The notes under the pieces were generated by a model. It was not told the origin of the DNA, searched no databases, and worked only from the letters and a program-made list of their open reading frames with translations. A stretch of DNA of 64,000 bases from AC-32 sp963717725 (GTDB taxonomy: Bacteria; Actinomycetota; Thermoleophilia; Gaiellales; Gaiellaceae), in NCBI GenBank assembly GCA_963717725.1, contig CAVQWS010000004.1, positions 1 to 64,000 of the forward strand, given 5' to 3'. Positions 35,523 through 46,069 of this stretch are shown piece after piece (positions within the stretch are counted from its first letter, which is position 1; each line of letters begins with the position of its first letter). Position numbers and translations under genes: made by a program.

Positions 35523-37064
35523 ATGTCCGAGGTCGTCTACCGGTCAGAGTCTGCCGACCGAGCGTGGGTCGACCGCCTTCCGCACGCTCCGGCTCGGTAC
35601 GCGGCGGGCGTGCTGGGCCTCGCCGGGCTCTACTACGCGGGCGCCAAGACCGGCTACCTGCTGGAGTTCTCCGGCCCGGTGGCGGCGATCGTCTGGCTGC
35701 CCGTAGGTATCGGCGTCGCTTTCCTCTACCTCGGCGGGCTCGCCTACTGGCCCGGCGTGCTGATCGGCGACCTGCTCGCCAACGACTACTCGGTCCTGCC
35801 GTTTGGCTCGGCGCTCGGCCAGACCTGCGGGAACATCCTCGAGGTCGTGATCGCGGTGCTGCTGCTGCGGCGCCTAGTTCGGCACGGCTCGCCGCTCGCC
35901 AGTCCGCGCGGCGTCGGCGCAATCGCCGTCTCGGTGGCGACAGGCGCAGCCGTCAGCGCGACCGTCGGCGCGACCTCGCTGCTCTCGGGCGGGGTGATCG
36001 GCGTTCACGACATCGCGACCGTCTGGCGCACATGGTGGCTCGGCGATGCCACCGGCGCGCTGCTCGTCGTGCCGCTCGCGCTGGCCTGGTACCAGCCGCT
36101 GCCGAAGGGCTGGCGCCGCGAGCGCTGGCTCGAGGCTGCCGTGCTCCTGACGGCCGTCGTCGGGCTGGCCGCCTTCGCCTCGCGAAACTCGACCCCGGTC
36201 ATGTACCTGGTCTTCCCGCTGCTGATCTGGGCCGCGCTTCGCTTCGGGCAGCGCGGCGCAACGCTCGGCGTCGCCATCACCGCGGTCTTCACCGTCTGGA
36301 ACGTGACGCACTACCACGGCCCGTTCCACTTCGAGTCGGTCACGCGCAGCGTGCTCAACACGCAGCTCTTCATCGCCGTCGCAGCGCTCTCGACGCTAAG
36401 CCTGGCCGCGGTCGTCAGCGAGCGAGAGCGCTTCGCCTCGCGGCTCGTCGCTTCCCGGGCGCGCGTGATCTCGGCTTCCGACGATGCGCGGCGCCGGCTC
36501 GAGCACGACCTGCATGACGGGGCTCAGCTGCGCCTGACCTGGCTGGCGCTGCGGCTAGGCGACGCGGCCGGGATCGTGCGAACCGAGTCGACGCTGGCGG
36601 GCTCGCTCCTGAAGGAGGCCGAGCAGGAGTTGCAGTTTGCGATCGACGAGCTGCGGGAGCTCGCGCGCGGCATCCATCCCGCGGTGCTGGTCGATCTCGG
36701 ACTCGCCGAGGCGATCAAGAGCCTCGCCCAGCATTCGAGCATCAAGGTCGACCTGCTCGAGCTCCCCACCGAGCGGTTGAATGCCTCGGCCGAGACGGTC
36801 GGCTACTACGTCGTCGCCGAGGCGATCGCGAACGCGCAGAAGCATTCGGACGCCTCGCTCGTGGAGGTGTGGGCCTCGGTCTCGAGAGGCACCCTGCGTG
36901 TCGAGATCTCGGACAACGGCGCCGGCGGGGCGGTCGAGCGGCCCGGGTCGGGCCTGGAGGGCCTGCGCGACCGCGCGGAGGCGGTGGGCGGCACGATGCA
37001 GCTCGACAGTCCACTGGGCGGCGGCACCCGCGTCGTAATCGAAATCCCTGTTTCCTCCGCCTAG
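35523..37064 (+). CDS. MASE1-type sensor histidine kinase (HisKA_3)
   Basis: 513 residues. Residues about 25-300 are an integral-membrane sensor of the MASE1 kind (VAAIVWLPVGIGVAFLYLGG, YWPGVLIGDLLAND, WWLGDATGALLVVPLAL). Then HisKA_3 with phospho-His331 (LEHDLHDGAQLRL) and a HATPase_c with N box EAIANAQKHSDA and G boxes ISDNGAGG and GSGLEGLRDRAEAVGG. It phosphorylates the regulator encoded just upstream. The signal is unknown. Confidence 0.9.
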   Translation: MSEVVYRSESADRAWVDRLPHAPARYAAGVLGLAGLYYAGAKTGYLLEFSGPVAAIVWLPVGIGVAFLYLGGLAYWPGVLIGDLLANDYSVLPFGSALGQTCGNILEVVIAVLLLRRLVRHGSPLASPRGVGAIAVSVATGAAVSATVGATSLLSGGVIGVHDIATVWRTWWLGDATGALLVVPLALAWYQPLPKGWRRERWLEAAVLLTAVVGLAAFASRNSTPVMYLVFPLLIWAALRFGQRGATLGVAITAVFTVWNVTHYHGPFHFESVTRSVLNTQLFIAVAALSTLSLAAVVSERERFASRLVASRARVISASDDARRRLEHDLHDGAQLRLTWLALRLGDAAGIVRTESTLAGSLLKEAEQELQFAIDELRELARGIHPAVLVDLGLAEAIKSLAQHSSIKVDLLELPTERLNASAETVGYYVVAEAIANAQKHSDASLVEVWASVSRGTLRVEISDNGAGGAVERPGSGLEGLRDRAEAVGGTMQLDSPLGGGTRVVIEIPVSSA

Positions 37065-37073
37065 CGCGGCTTT

Positions 37074-37091
37074 CATCCCTTCGGGGCGATG
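37074..37091. promoter_or_regulatory. shared 18-bp palindrome, copy E
   Basis: CATCCCTTCGGGGCGATG lies 32 nt before GTG 37124 and begins 9 nt after the kinase stop. It can also fold as a small hairpin with a TTCG loop. Confidence 0.55.
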
Positions 37092-37123
37092 TAGCCGGGC
37101 CCGAGCGGCGATTTGCTGGTCTA

Positions 37124-38323
37124 GTGACCTCGGAGGCCAAGGGCTACAGGCACGGCAAGCTCGCGGTCACCCTGGTCGTGATCGCGTGCGTGCTCGCCCC
37201 GATCGCCGGCACCGCGATCTGGATCAACAACCAGCTCACGAAGACCGACCGGTACGTGCGCACGATCAAGCCGCTCGCCTCGGACCCGCGCATCCAGGCG
37301 GCGATCGCGGACAACGTGACCAGGACGCTCTTCGCCAAGGTCGACGTCAGGGCGAGGGCCGAGCAGGCGCTGCCGCCCCGCGCGGACTTCCTCGCGCCAG
37401 CGGTCACGACCGGGCTGCACACGTTCGTCGAGAACACGACGAAGGGGTTCCTCGCCTCCGACGCCTTCCAGCGGCTCTGGGTCGAGATCAACCGCCGCGC
37501 GCACAAGCAGCTCGTCAAGGTGCTGACGGGCAAGGGCGGCAAGCTGGTGGAGACCAAGAACGGCCAGGTGGTCGTGAACCTCGCGCCCGCGCTCGCGAAG
37601 ATCGAGCAGCGCTTGCACGAACGGGGCATCGACATCTTCGACAGGATCCCGCCGAGCGCGATCCCGTCGAACTTCGTCATCCTCGACTCCAAGCAGCTCG
37701 AAAACGGCCAGCGCGGCGTGCGGCTGCTGAAGGCCCTCGCGATCGCGTTGCCGCTGCTCGTCCTGGCGCTGATCGCCGCCGCGATCGCTCTCTCCGGGCG
37801 CCGCCGCCGGACGCTGCTGCAAGCGTCGCTCGGGATCGCGGCCTCGATGGTCGTGTTGGGCGCCTTGCTGACGATCGGCCGCTCGATCTACCTCGACCAG
37901 GTCGTCGGCCCAAACCTGCCCGACCCCGCTGCCACGGCGTTCTACGAGACACTCGTGCATTACCTGCGCCTCGGCGTCCGGATCGTCGCCGGGGTGGCGC
38001 TGCTGGTCGCCGTCGTCGCATGGGTGACCGGCCCGTACAAGAGCGCCGTTGGGGTCCGCGGCTGGTTCGGGTCCGGCACGAGCTGGGCGCAGGGCAAGTC
38101 CGGAGTCGCGGCGACGCCGTTCGGCCACTGGGTCGCCGCCAACAAGCGGGCCCTGCGCATGGGCGCGGTCCTGGTACCGGCGGCGATCTTCCTGCTCTGG
38201 AACAGCCCCTCGCTGACCGTGCTGATCGTGCTTCTCGCGATCACGGTGCTCCTGCTGCTCGCGGTCGAAGTCGTCGGCCGTGCCCCGCCCGCCGAGTACG
38301 GCACCCCGAGCTCCGCGACGTGA
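37124..38323 (+). CDS. multi-pass membrane protein with large extracytoplasmic domain
   Basis: 399 residues from GTG 37124. One N-terminal helix (LAVTLVVIACVLAPIAGTAI) is followed by a soluble region of about 180 residues (TDRYVRTIKPLASDPRIQAA to IPSNFVILDSKQLENGQRG), then three to five helices and a final pair (MGAVLVPAAIFLLWNSP, LTVLIVLLAITVLLLLAVEV). I recall it as a conserved actinobacterial integral membrane protein of unknown function. It is coupled by 4 nt to the small zinc-ribbon gene. The shared palindrome lies upstream. Confidence 0.72.
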   Translation: MTSEAKGYRHGKLAVTLVVIACVLAPIAGTAIWINNQLTKTDRYVRTIKPLASDPRIQAAIADNVTRTLFAKVDVRARAEQALPPRADFLAPAVTTGLHTFVENTTKGFLASDAFQRLWVEINRRAHKQLVKVLTGKGGKLVETKNGQVVVNLAPALAKIEQRLHERGIDIFDRIPPSAIPSNFVILDSKQLENGQRGVRLLKALAIALPLLVLALIAAAIALSGRRRRTLLQASLGIAASMVVLGALLTIGRSIYLDQVVGPNLPDPAATAFYETLVHYLRLGVRIVAGVALLVAVVAWVTGPYKSAVGVRGWFGSGTSWAQGKSGVAATPFGHWVAANKRALRMGAVLVPAAIFLLWNSPSLTVLIVLLAITVLLLLAVEVVGRAPPAEYGTPSSAT

Positions 38324-38493
38324 ACGCGTCGAGCCCCCACCTGGCGACGCTGCTCCTGACGATCGGCGTCGGCCTGGTGATGTGCCGCATGGGCTTCCGG
38401 GAACGGCGCCTGCTCCCGCGGCGGAACCGGGGCAAGTGCGCCTCCTGCGGCCGCCAGCTCGGCGCGAGCCGCCGCTGCCCGTCCTGCGGCTAG
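38320..38493 (+). CDS. small membrane protein with zinc ribbon
   Basis: 57 residues from GTG 38320, overlapping the previous stop (GTGA). One membrane helix (HLATLLLTIGVGLVMCRMGF) is followed by a basic stretch and a C-terminal zinc ribbon with two CxxC knuckles (KCASCGRQL, RCPSCG). No known function. Its stop overlaps the convergent PAS-LuxR gene by 4 nt. Confidence 0.7.
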   Translation: MNASSPHLATLLLTIGVGLVMCRMGFRERRLLPRRNRGKCASCGRQLGASRRCPSCG

Positions 38494-39098
38494 CTCGGCG
38501 CCAGATGGCTATGCCGGGCGACGGCGACGGCCTCGATCCGGGAGTGGACGCCGAGCGCGCGAAACAGGTGGCGGATGTGGTTGCGCACCGTCTCCGGGCT
38601 GAGGTGGAGCTCGCCCGAGATCTGCGACGTCGAATGACCGCGCTCGAGCAGGCGTAGCACCTCGGCCTGCCGCGGCGTCAGGCTCGGGTGCGGCGGACGG
38701 TCAGGCTCCTCGTCCACGTGGACGAGCTGGCCGAAGACGCCGATGATCTGGCCGCCCGCGTACAGCGGGACGGCGCTGATCTCGACGTTGACCCGGTCGC
38801 CGTCGTCCTGGAGCAGCACCACCTCCTCGTCGGTCGCCTGGACGTTGCCGACGATCTTTTGCGCAAAGGACACCCGCGCGCGTCGTGTCTCCTCCGGCGC
38901 GACCACTGAGGTGAACTGCCGCCCGGTGACATCGCCGACCAGGCGCTGACCCGCCGGGTTGACCCAGCGGATGATCCCGTGGCTGTCGATCACGTAGGCG
39001 GGCACGTTTATCTGATCGAGCGCACGCTCGACGTCGGCGTCCATCGCCCGAAGCCGGGACACGATTCCGAGTGTCTCAGCCGGTCCCGGGTCAGTCAT
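38490..39098 (-). CDS. PAS-LuxR transcriptional regulator
   Basis: 202 residues. The N-terminal PAS domain (INVPAYVIDSHGIIRWVNPA, VNVEISAVPLYAGGQIIGVF) could bind a small ligand or cofactor. The C-terminal LuxR helix-turn-helix is LTPRQAEVLRLLERGHSTSQ and SPETVRNHIRHLFRAL. PAS-LuxR regulators in actinobacteria control secondary metabolism or stress genes. It follows FtsH-operon genes on the same strand order only loosely (17 nt from the ftsH stop at 39116), but it lies upstream of nothing else, so its targets are unknown. Confidence 0.88.
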   Translation of the reverse strand: MTDPGPAETLGIVSRLRAMDADVERALDQINVPAYVIDSHGIIRWVNPAGQRLVGDVTGRQFTSVVAPEETRRARVSFAQKIVGNVQATDEEVVLLQDDGDRVNVEISAVPLYAGGQIIGVFGQLVHVDEEPDRPPHPSLTPRQAEVLRLLERGHSTSQISGELHLSPETVRNHIRHLFRALGVHSRIEAVAVARHSHLAPS

Positions 39099-39115
39099 CG
39101 CCCCAATGGGACGAC

Positions 39116-41062
<1,947 letters not shown>

Positions 41063-41063
41063 G

Positions 41064-41273
41064 CTAGGCCTCCTCGCTCTGGCCCGCCGCCCGCCAGACG
41101 GAGATCCCCGTTAGCAGCGCGACCGCGAGCGGCAGCAGCCACCACGCGTTGACGCCGTAGTCGTTCAGGACCCACACGAGGGCGAGCGCGAGAGCCACAC
41201 CCGCCGCCACCGTCCAGTCGTCGCCGACGATGAAGTTCCACCAGAAGAGGCCGAAGGCCTTCACGTACTTCAT
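41064..41273 (-). CDS. small two-helix membrane protein before ftsH
   Basis: 69 residues from ATG 41273 (MKYVKAFGLFWWNFIVGDDW). Two helices (VAAGVALALALVWVLNDYG and WWLLPLAVALLTGISVWRAA). It overlaps the upstream gene by 4 nt (ATGA) and is 1 nt from ftsH. FWWNFIVGDDW is a recurrent start in actinobacterial small membrane proteins; function unknown. Tight coupling suggests a role with FtsH. Confidence 0.72.
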   Translation of the reverse strand: MKYVKAFGLFWWNFIVGDDWTVAAGVALALALVWVLNDYGVNAWWLLPLAVALLTGISVWRAAGQSEEA

Positions 41274-42028
41274 ACGCTCGCCTCCGCTGGCCTGACCGCG
41301 AGCCGCCGATGCCGCAGCGCCCGCACGAGCAGCCACGAGCAGCCGCCGAGGAAGGCGATCAGCGCGAGCAGCGAGAGCTCGTCGCCCGGCCAGTCAGCGC
41401 CCGCGCCTTCGGCGCCCCAGAAGCAGCCGAAGCTCGTCAGCAGCAGGCCGACCGCGAACTTGATCGTGTTCTCCGGAACCCGCTGGAGCGGACCGCGAGC
41501 GAGCACGCCGGCCACCACGACGACCACGAGCGCCACGACCGCGCCCAGGATCGCGACGTCGAGCCGGCCCTGCGCGCTTCCGAACGTGATCACGATGAAG
41601 ACGACCTCCAGTCCCTCGAGCAGGACGCCCTTGAAGGCGACGGTGAAGGAGTACCAGTCGAGCCCGGCCCGCCGCTCGACGCCGGCCGCCTCGGCCTCGG
41701 CGCGCTCGCGCTTGAACGCCTCGTCCTCGTCGTGCAGCGGCTTGTAGCCGCTCGAGCGCAGGATCGCCTTGCGCAGCCACTGCAGCCCGAAGACGAGCAG
41801 GAGGCCGCCGACGAGCAGGCGCAGGTCGTCGATCGGAATCTCCTGCAGCGCCGGGCCCAGCGCGGCGGTGAGCACGGCCAGCACGACCGCCGCCGCGCCC
41901 ACGCCGATCAGCACCGAGCGCCAGCCGCGCACCGTGCCGACGCCGAGCACGATCGTCAGCGCCTCGACCATCTCCACCGCGCAGGCGAGGAACGCTCCAA
42001 GGCCGACCAGGATCGTGGCGGTGTGCAT
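41270..42028 (-). CDS. COG4280-type multi-pass membrane protein
   Basis: 252 residues from ATG 42028 (MHTATILVGLGAFLACAVEM). Six or seven helices with Glu-containing first helix (CAVEMVEALTIVLGVG) and a second E-motif (VAFKGVLLEGLEVVFIVITF), a duplicated pattern like LysE/UPF0016/TerC-type transporters. It may carry a metal ion or small solute; that is inference. Starts 5 nt after the rhomboid stop. Confidence 0.75.
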   Translation of the reverse strand: MHTATILVGLGAFLACAVEMVEALTIVLGVGTVRGWRSVLIGVGAAAVVLAVLTAALGPALQEIPIDDLRLLVGGLLLVFGLQWLRKAILRSSGYKPLHDEDEAFKRERAEAEAAGVERRAGLDWYSFTVAFKGVLLEGLEVVFIVITFGSAQGRLDVAILGAVVALVVVVVAGVLARGPLQRVPENTIKFAVGLLLTSFGCFWGAEGAGADWPGDELSLLALIAFLGGCSWLLVRALRHRRLAVRPAEASV

Positions 42029-42033
42029 GCCGG

Positions 42034-42738
42034 TCAGATTGGTTGTTGTAGCGGGACGCCGCCCGCACTCGCGGGCGCAAGCCGTCCTCGGAGTAACACG
42101 GTCACCAGGACGCCGAATACGAAGCCGCCGACGTGCGCGAAGAAGGCGGTGCCGCCACCGTGAGCACCGGACTCGAGCAGCCCGAAGTTCGCCTCGAACA
42201 GCTGGTAGAGGAACCAGAAGCCGAGGAAGAACATCGCCGAGATCCGGACCGGCCAGAAGACGATCAGGCCGAAGACGGTGCTGTTCGGGTAAAGGATGAA
42301 GTAGGCCCCGAGCACCGCCGCGATCGCACCGCTCGCGCCCAGGTTCGGCACGCGCGCGTCTGCGCCGTTGCCGAACATCAGCGTGAAGAACGTCTGGGTC
42401 AGCGTCGCCACGAAGCCGCCCGCGAAGTAGAAGACGAGGTAGCGAAGGTGCCCGTAAGAGTCCTCGACGTTCTTGCCGAAGACGGCGAGGAAGAGCATGT
42501 TCCCGAGGATGTGGTCCCAGCTGCCGTGTAGGAACATCGACGTGATCCAGCTGTAGCCCCATGACTCGGGGCCGTGGCAGGAGCCGTTGACGGTGCACGG
42601 ATAGAAGGACGCATGAAAGACGGCGTGGTTCAGGTCGGGCAGCTCGTAGAAGAGCCAGACGGCGAAGTTGGCGACGATGATGGCGACGTTGACGAAGGGG
42701 AAGCGCCGCGCCGGTATGCCATCCGAGAGCGGAAGCAC
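42034..42738 (-). CDS. rhomboid intramembrane serine protease
   Basis: 234 residues from GTG 42738. Six or seven helices with the catalytic dyad Ser136 (LGASGAIAAVLGAY) and His202 (FFAHVGGFVFG). Conserved HGSWDHILGNMLFL (H71, H76, N80) precedes. An insert of about 30 residues with Cys48 and Cys54 (YPCTVNGSCHG) lies in the first loop, as in actinobacterial members. It cleaves transmembrane segments. First gene of the ftsH operon. GATACT lies 6 nt before the GTG, so it is likely leaderless. Confidence 0.9.
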   Translation of the reverse strand: MLPLSDGIPARRFPFVNVAIIVANFAVWLFYELPDLNHAVFHASFYPCTVNGSCHGPESWGYSWITSMFLHGSWDHILGNMLFLAVFGKNVEDSYGHLRYLVFYFAGGFVATLTQTFFTLMFGNGADARVPNLGASGAIAAVLGAYFILYPNSTVFGLIVFWPVRISAMFFLGFWFLYQLFEANFGLLESGAHGGGTAFFAHVGGFVFGVLVTVLLRGRLAPASAGGVPLQQPI

Positions 42739-42795
42739 GCAGCGAGTATCTGCCTCGCCCTGCGCCCGCGCAATCGGTGAGATGATCGGCGGGCG

Positions 42796-43671
42796 ATGAA
42801 GAATCCACAGGTTGGGATCTTCGCGCTCGGCACGAGCTCCCACGCCTACCTCGAGTTCGAGGCCGTGGACGGTTCTCACGAACGCGACCTGGTGGCCGTG
42901 ATCGCGTCGCTTCGCGAGCCCAGGACGACGATGGGCGGCGTCAACCTGGTGGCCGGTTTCCGCCCTGAGCTCTGGCGCTCGATCGTCCCCGACGGCCTGC
43001 CCGCCGGGCTCGAGGGCTTCAATGCCGAGCTGAGCGGCGCCGGCGGCGTCACCATGCCGGCGACGCAGCACGAGGCCGTCCTCTGGCTCTCAGGTGCCGC
43101 CTACGACGTGGTCTTCGACACCGCGCGGGCGGCGATCGGGCTGCTCGCCGGGCTCGCCACGGTCGCGGAGGAGACATCGAGCTGGTCGTACCAGCACGAC
43201 CGCGACCTGACGGGCTTCATCGACGGCACCGAGAACCCCACGCTGGTCGAGGCGCCCGGGTATGTGCTCGTGCCCGAGGGCAGCGCCGGGGAGGGCGGTA
43301 CCGTCCTGCTGCTGCAGAAGTGGGAGCACGACGCGGATGCCTGGGAGGCGCTGCCCGTCCAGGAGCAAGAGCTCGCCATGGGCCGGACGAAGCTCGACAG
43401 CGTCGAGCTCGAGGACAAGCCGGCCGACTCGCACGTCGCGAGCACCGACCAGGACCGCTTCGGGCACATCTTCCGCCGCAACATGGCCTACGGCACGGTC
43501 ACGAACCACGGGACGATGTTCGTCGGCTTCGCCTCCGAGCAGAAGCCCCTCGCGGACATGCTGGCCAGCATGGTCGAGACGCCCGACGCGCTCACGCGCT
43601 ACACACACGCGCTCACCGGCGCCTACTACTTCGTGCCGTCGATCGAGGCGCTCTTGGCCGTTTCCGGCTAA
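42796..43671 (+). CDS. DyP-type heme peroxidase
   Basis: 291 residues. The signature GFIDGTENP carries distal Asp143. SHVASTDQD with His213 is the likely proximal heme ligand, and RFGHIFRRNM follows. It has the two ferredoxin-like halves of DyP enzymes and is of the short cytoplasmic class (no Tat signal). DyPs oxidise dyes, lignin models and porphyrins, and some are encapsulin cargo. The C-terminus ends in IEALLAVSG with no obvious encapsulin targeting peptide. Followed 50 nt later by a ferritin-like gene. Confidence 0.92.
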   Translation: MKNPQVGIFALGTSSHAYLEFEAVDGSHERDLVAVIASLREPRTTMGGVNLVAGFRPELWRSIVPDGLPAGLEGFNAELSGAGGVTMPATQHEAVLWLSGAAYDVVFDTARAAIGLLAGLATVAEETSSWSYQHDRDLTGFIDGTENPTLVEAPGYVLVPEGSAGEGGTVLLLQKWEHDADAWEALPVQEQELAMGRTKLDSVELEDKPADSHVASTDQDRFGHIFRRNMAYGTVTNHGTMFVGFASEQKPLADMLASMVETPDALTRYTHALTGAYYFVPSIEALLAVSG

Positions 43672-43721
43672 CCGGGCGGGGTACGGTCCATCGCTCTTGA
43701 CCCCGCGAAGAAGGAGGCGAG

Positions 43722-44042
43722 ATGGGCTTCGACCAGTACCACGAGCCTGCCGACGAGCTGAGCGCCGAGACGAGGACGTTCGCTCGCATGATCGCGTCGC
43801 TGACCGAGGAGGCCGAGGCGATCGGCTGGTACGAGCAGCGGATCTCGCTCGAGCCGGACGCCCAGGCGAAGGCGATCATGGAGAACGCTCAGGCCGAGGA
43901 GTTCAAGCACTTCGGCATGGACCTCGAGTTCCTGTTGCGTCGCACGCCGAAGTGGCGGGTCGCCCTCCAGGCGATCCTGTTCAGCGAGGGCGACATCGTC
44001 GAGGCGGGTGAGCAGGCCGAGGAGGCCGAAGGGCTGGGCTGA
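43722..44042 (+). CDS. encapsulated-ferritin-like (EncFtn-fold) protein
   Basis: 106 residues, AAGGAGG upstream of ATG 43722. The metal residues match EncFtn spacing: Glu30 (SLTEEAEAIGWYEQR), Tyr37, then Glu60 and His63 (AQAEEFKHF). In Rhodospirillum EncFtn these are Glu32, Tyr39, Glu62 and His65, so each is offset by 2. EncFtn forms a ring-shaped decamer with a ferroxidase site between subunits and normally needs an encapsulin shell to store iron. Here the C-terminus (AGEQAEEAEGLG) lacks the usual cargo peptide and no shell gene is in the window. Likely role: iron oxidation beside the DyP peroxidase. Confidence 0.82.
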   Translation: MGFDQYHEPADELSAETRTFARMIASLTEEAEAIGWYEQRISLEPDAQAKAIMENAQAEEFKHFGMDLEFLLRRTPKWRVALQAILFSEGDIVEAGEQAEEAEGLG

Positions 44043-44060
44043 CCGTCACGGAGTATCGGG

Positions 44061-44345
44061 CTAGTCCGGCGGGAGCTTGCCCGCCCAGTCGCGCTCGGCC
44101 TCACTCTCCATCCGCTCGAGCCGCTCGTAGTAGTCCGGGAACTCCTTCATGTGCGCGAGCGCGATCTTGCCGGTCACGATCGGGTCGTCGTGGGTGACGT
44201 CCGTCTGCGGATCGTGGCTGCCGTGCTCGAACTCGACGTCCATCCCCGCTCGGAACTGCTCGAGGTCGAAGCGGTCCCAGTCGACGCCGATCTCGTCGCC
44301 GACGCGCCGCGCCTCTTCGGTCGAGGTTCGTCTGTTCGCGGTCAT
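44061..44345 (-). CDS. DUF5661-type protein
   Basis: 94 residues from ATG 44345 with GAGGAGGT upstream. Core: ARRVGDEIGVDWDRFDLEQF, GMDVEFEHGSHDPQTDVTHD, GKIALAHMKEFPDYYERLER. The last segment (AHMKEFPDYYERLERME) is the hallmark of DUF5661, found in many bacteria and also as a domain in phage-like proteins. Function unknown. It overlaps the upstream DUF4239 gene by 4 nt, making a three-gene operon. Confidence 0.78.
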   Translation of the reverse strand: MTANRRTSTEEARRVGDEIGVDWDRFDLEQFRAGMDVEFEHGSHDPQTDVTHDDPIVTGKIALAHMKEFPDYYERLERMESEAERDWAGKLPPD

Positions 44346-45172
44346 CTCGTACCTCCTCTTCCTTGCAGGTCGCACGGGATCTCGAACCGAGCGCCGGCGA
44401 TGCCGGTGTCGTGCGTGAGGCGCTCGACGGTCCTCTCCATGGCGAACGGTCGCAGGCCGCCCGCCCCGCTGGAGTACGGATTGTCAAGGAACCAGAGCAG
44501 GAGCAGCGTGGAGGTGATCACCACCGCGACGCTGCCCATCATGGTCGCCTGCACGATCGCCCGCTCGCCGCTGTCGGCAAAGAAGAGCATGAAGATGAAG
44601 ATCATCGCCGCGCTCAGCACCAGGACGATCCAGAGCGGTGTCGGGATCACGCCTTCGGCACCGTGTGTGCGGTCGGCGCGCGCGGTCTCGCGGTCAGTGC
44701 GCTGGTCGAGCCACTTGCTGTACGCGGCCTGCTCGGACGCCGAGTGTGGCTGGACCGTCTTCAGGGTGTCGAACATGGCGACCCCCCAGGGGTTGTATCC
44801 GTCGGTGAGGGTGCCGGCCTCCATTCGCGGCCACTCCTGGTGCACGACCGACCGGGCGTAGCAGACGAGCTCGCCCGAGAAACGGCCACGGACGGCGGCG
44901 GGCATGAGCTGAGCCGTCTCGAACTCTTGCACGATGATCTGCGCCTCGGTCTCGGCGCCGCTGCGCGACGTGTCGAAGCTCTGGAAGGCAAGGAAGACGA
45001 CGAAGCCCAGCAGCACGGCGAATCCGGTCGCGAGCACGCCGAACACGCCGGCGGCACGGTCGCCGTCCTCGAAGTAGCTGCCCTCGGGCGACCGGCGGCG
45101 GACGAGCAGCATGGCGGTGATGGCGACAGTGGCCACACCCGCGACGATCAGCGCCGCCCAGTAGAGGTTCAC
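44342..45172 (-). CDS. DUF4239-type membrane protein B
   Basis: 276 residues from GTG 45172. Two N-terminal helices (LYWAALIVAGVATVAITAML and VLATGFAVLLGFVVFLAFQS), a long periplasmic segment (residues about 70-180) and two C-terminal helices (TPLWIVLVLSAAMIFIFMLF, GSVAVVITSTLLLLWFLDNP), as in DUF4239 (bestrophin-like) proteins. Function not known. Overlaps both neighbours by 4 nt. Confidence 0.78.
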   Translation of the reverse strand: MNLYWAALIVAGVATVAITAMLLVRRRSPEGSYFEDGDRAAGVFGVLATGFAVLLGFVVFLAFQSFDTSRSGAETEAQIIVQEFETAQLMPAAVRGRFSGELVCYARSVVHQEWPRMEAGTLTDGYNPWGVAMFDTLKTVQPHSASEQAAYSKWLDQRTDRETARADRTHGAEGVIPTPLWIVLVLSAAMIFIFMLFFADSGERAIVQATMMGSVAVVITSTLLLLWFLDNPYSSGAGGLRPFAMERTVERLTHDTGIAGARFEIPCDLQGRGGTR

Positions 45173-45960
45173 GGTGTCGGCCCGCGCGCCGCCGGCGGGA
45201 GTTTCATCGAGGAGCGAAGCGCGACGAGCGGCGAGTCGGGGACGCGGATCAGGCCCCGGGTCGGCCGGTCGAGGTCGAAGATCACCAGCAGGAGCACGGT
45301 CACGAGCCCGCCGGCAAGAACGACCGTGGTCGCGCCCCGGCCGTGCAGGGCGGTGTAGAACGCGAGCAGGCCGAAGGCGAAGGCCGCTCCGAACACCTCC
45401 AGCGCCAGCACGGCGCTGGGAATCCGGTTGTTGAGCGCCGCGACGCGCACTGTCTGCTGGTCGATCATCTCGTTCAGGGTCTCGACGTAGAGCCGCGGCG
45501 CGCTGTCTCGCGGCGCGGACGTGAGCGCGTCCCCCGCCAGGCTCCAGAGCCGACGCTGAAGCGCGTCTTCGTGGGCGACCGCGTTGTCGAACCCGGCGGT
45601 GGTCGGCACCGCTTTCGAGAGCGCCAGGCTGGCGTCCGTGTACTGCCTGAGCAGCTGCAGCGAGCGGCTGCGCACCGGCTCGGCCAGGGTCTGGGCGCGC
45701 AGGTAGGTCGTCCCGATCGTGTCGGCGTCGTCGACGACGGCGGCCCGGCGTGTGTCGTAGCGGCCGAGAGCCAGCGTCAGGCCGAAGGCCAGGATCAGCC
45801 CGACGAGCGCGAAGAAGGCGGCCTGCACGATTCCGACCGGCTCGCGCAGCGTCTCCTGGGTGCGTAACAGGCGGCCGGCCGCGTAGCCCACCGCCACGAA
45901 ACCGAACACGAGCGCCGCGATGATCAGCCATAGCTCCCAGGTGCTCAGGCGGAAGAACAC
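45169..45960 (-). CDS. DUF4239-type membrane protein A
   Basis: 263 residues from GTG 45960. Same layout as its downstream neighbour: helices ELWLIIAALVFGFVAVGYAA and IVQAAFFALVGLILAFGLTL, then DTRRAAVVDDADTIGTTYLR (typical DUF4239 sequence), and C-terminal helices VLALEVFGAAFAFGLLAFYT and TVVLAGGLVTVLLLVIFDLD with RP after them. First gene of the operon 45960-44061. Two copies in tandem suggest a hetero-oligomeric complex (inference). Confidence 0.8.
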   Translation of the reverse strand: MFFRLSTWELWLIIAALVFGFVAVGYAAGRLLRTQETLREPVGIVQAAFFALVGLILAFGLTLALGRYDTRRAAVVDDADTIGTTYLRAQTLAEPVRSRSLQLLRQYTDASLALSKAVPTTAGFDNAVAHEDALQRRLWSLAGDALTSAPRDSAPRLYVETLNEMIDQQTVRVAALNNRIPSAVLALEVFGAAFAFGLLAFYTALHGRGATTVVLAGGLVTVLLLVIFDLDRPTRGLIRVPDSPLVALRSSMKLPPAARGPTP

Positions 45961-45995
45961 GGGTGCAGAATCTCAGAGCGCCGGGCCGTCGAGAT

Positions 45996-46013
45996 CGTTC
46001 GATTCGGGTGAGG
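45996..46013. promoter_or_regulatory. shared 18-bp palindrome, copy H (weak)
   Basis: CGTTCGATTCGGGTGAGG lies between the divergent DUF4239 operon (35 nt) and the gad gene (56 nt). It has TTCGG and GTGA of the motif, but both ends diverge. Confidence 0.3.
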
Positions 46014-46069
46014 CCGCGTGTTGCGCGGTCGGTGAGGCTGATGCGGACGCCGACGAAAGGATCGCCGAG

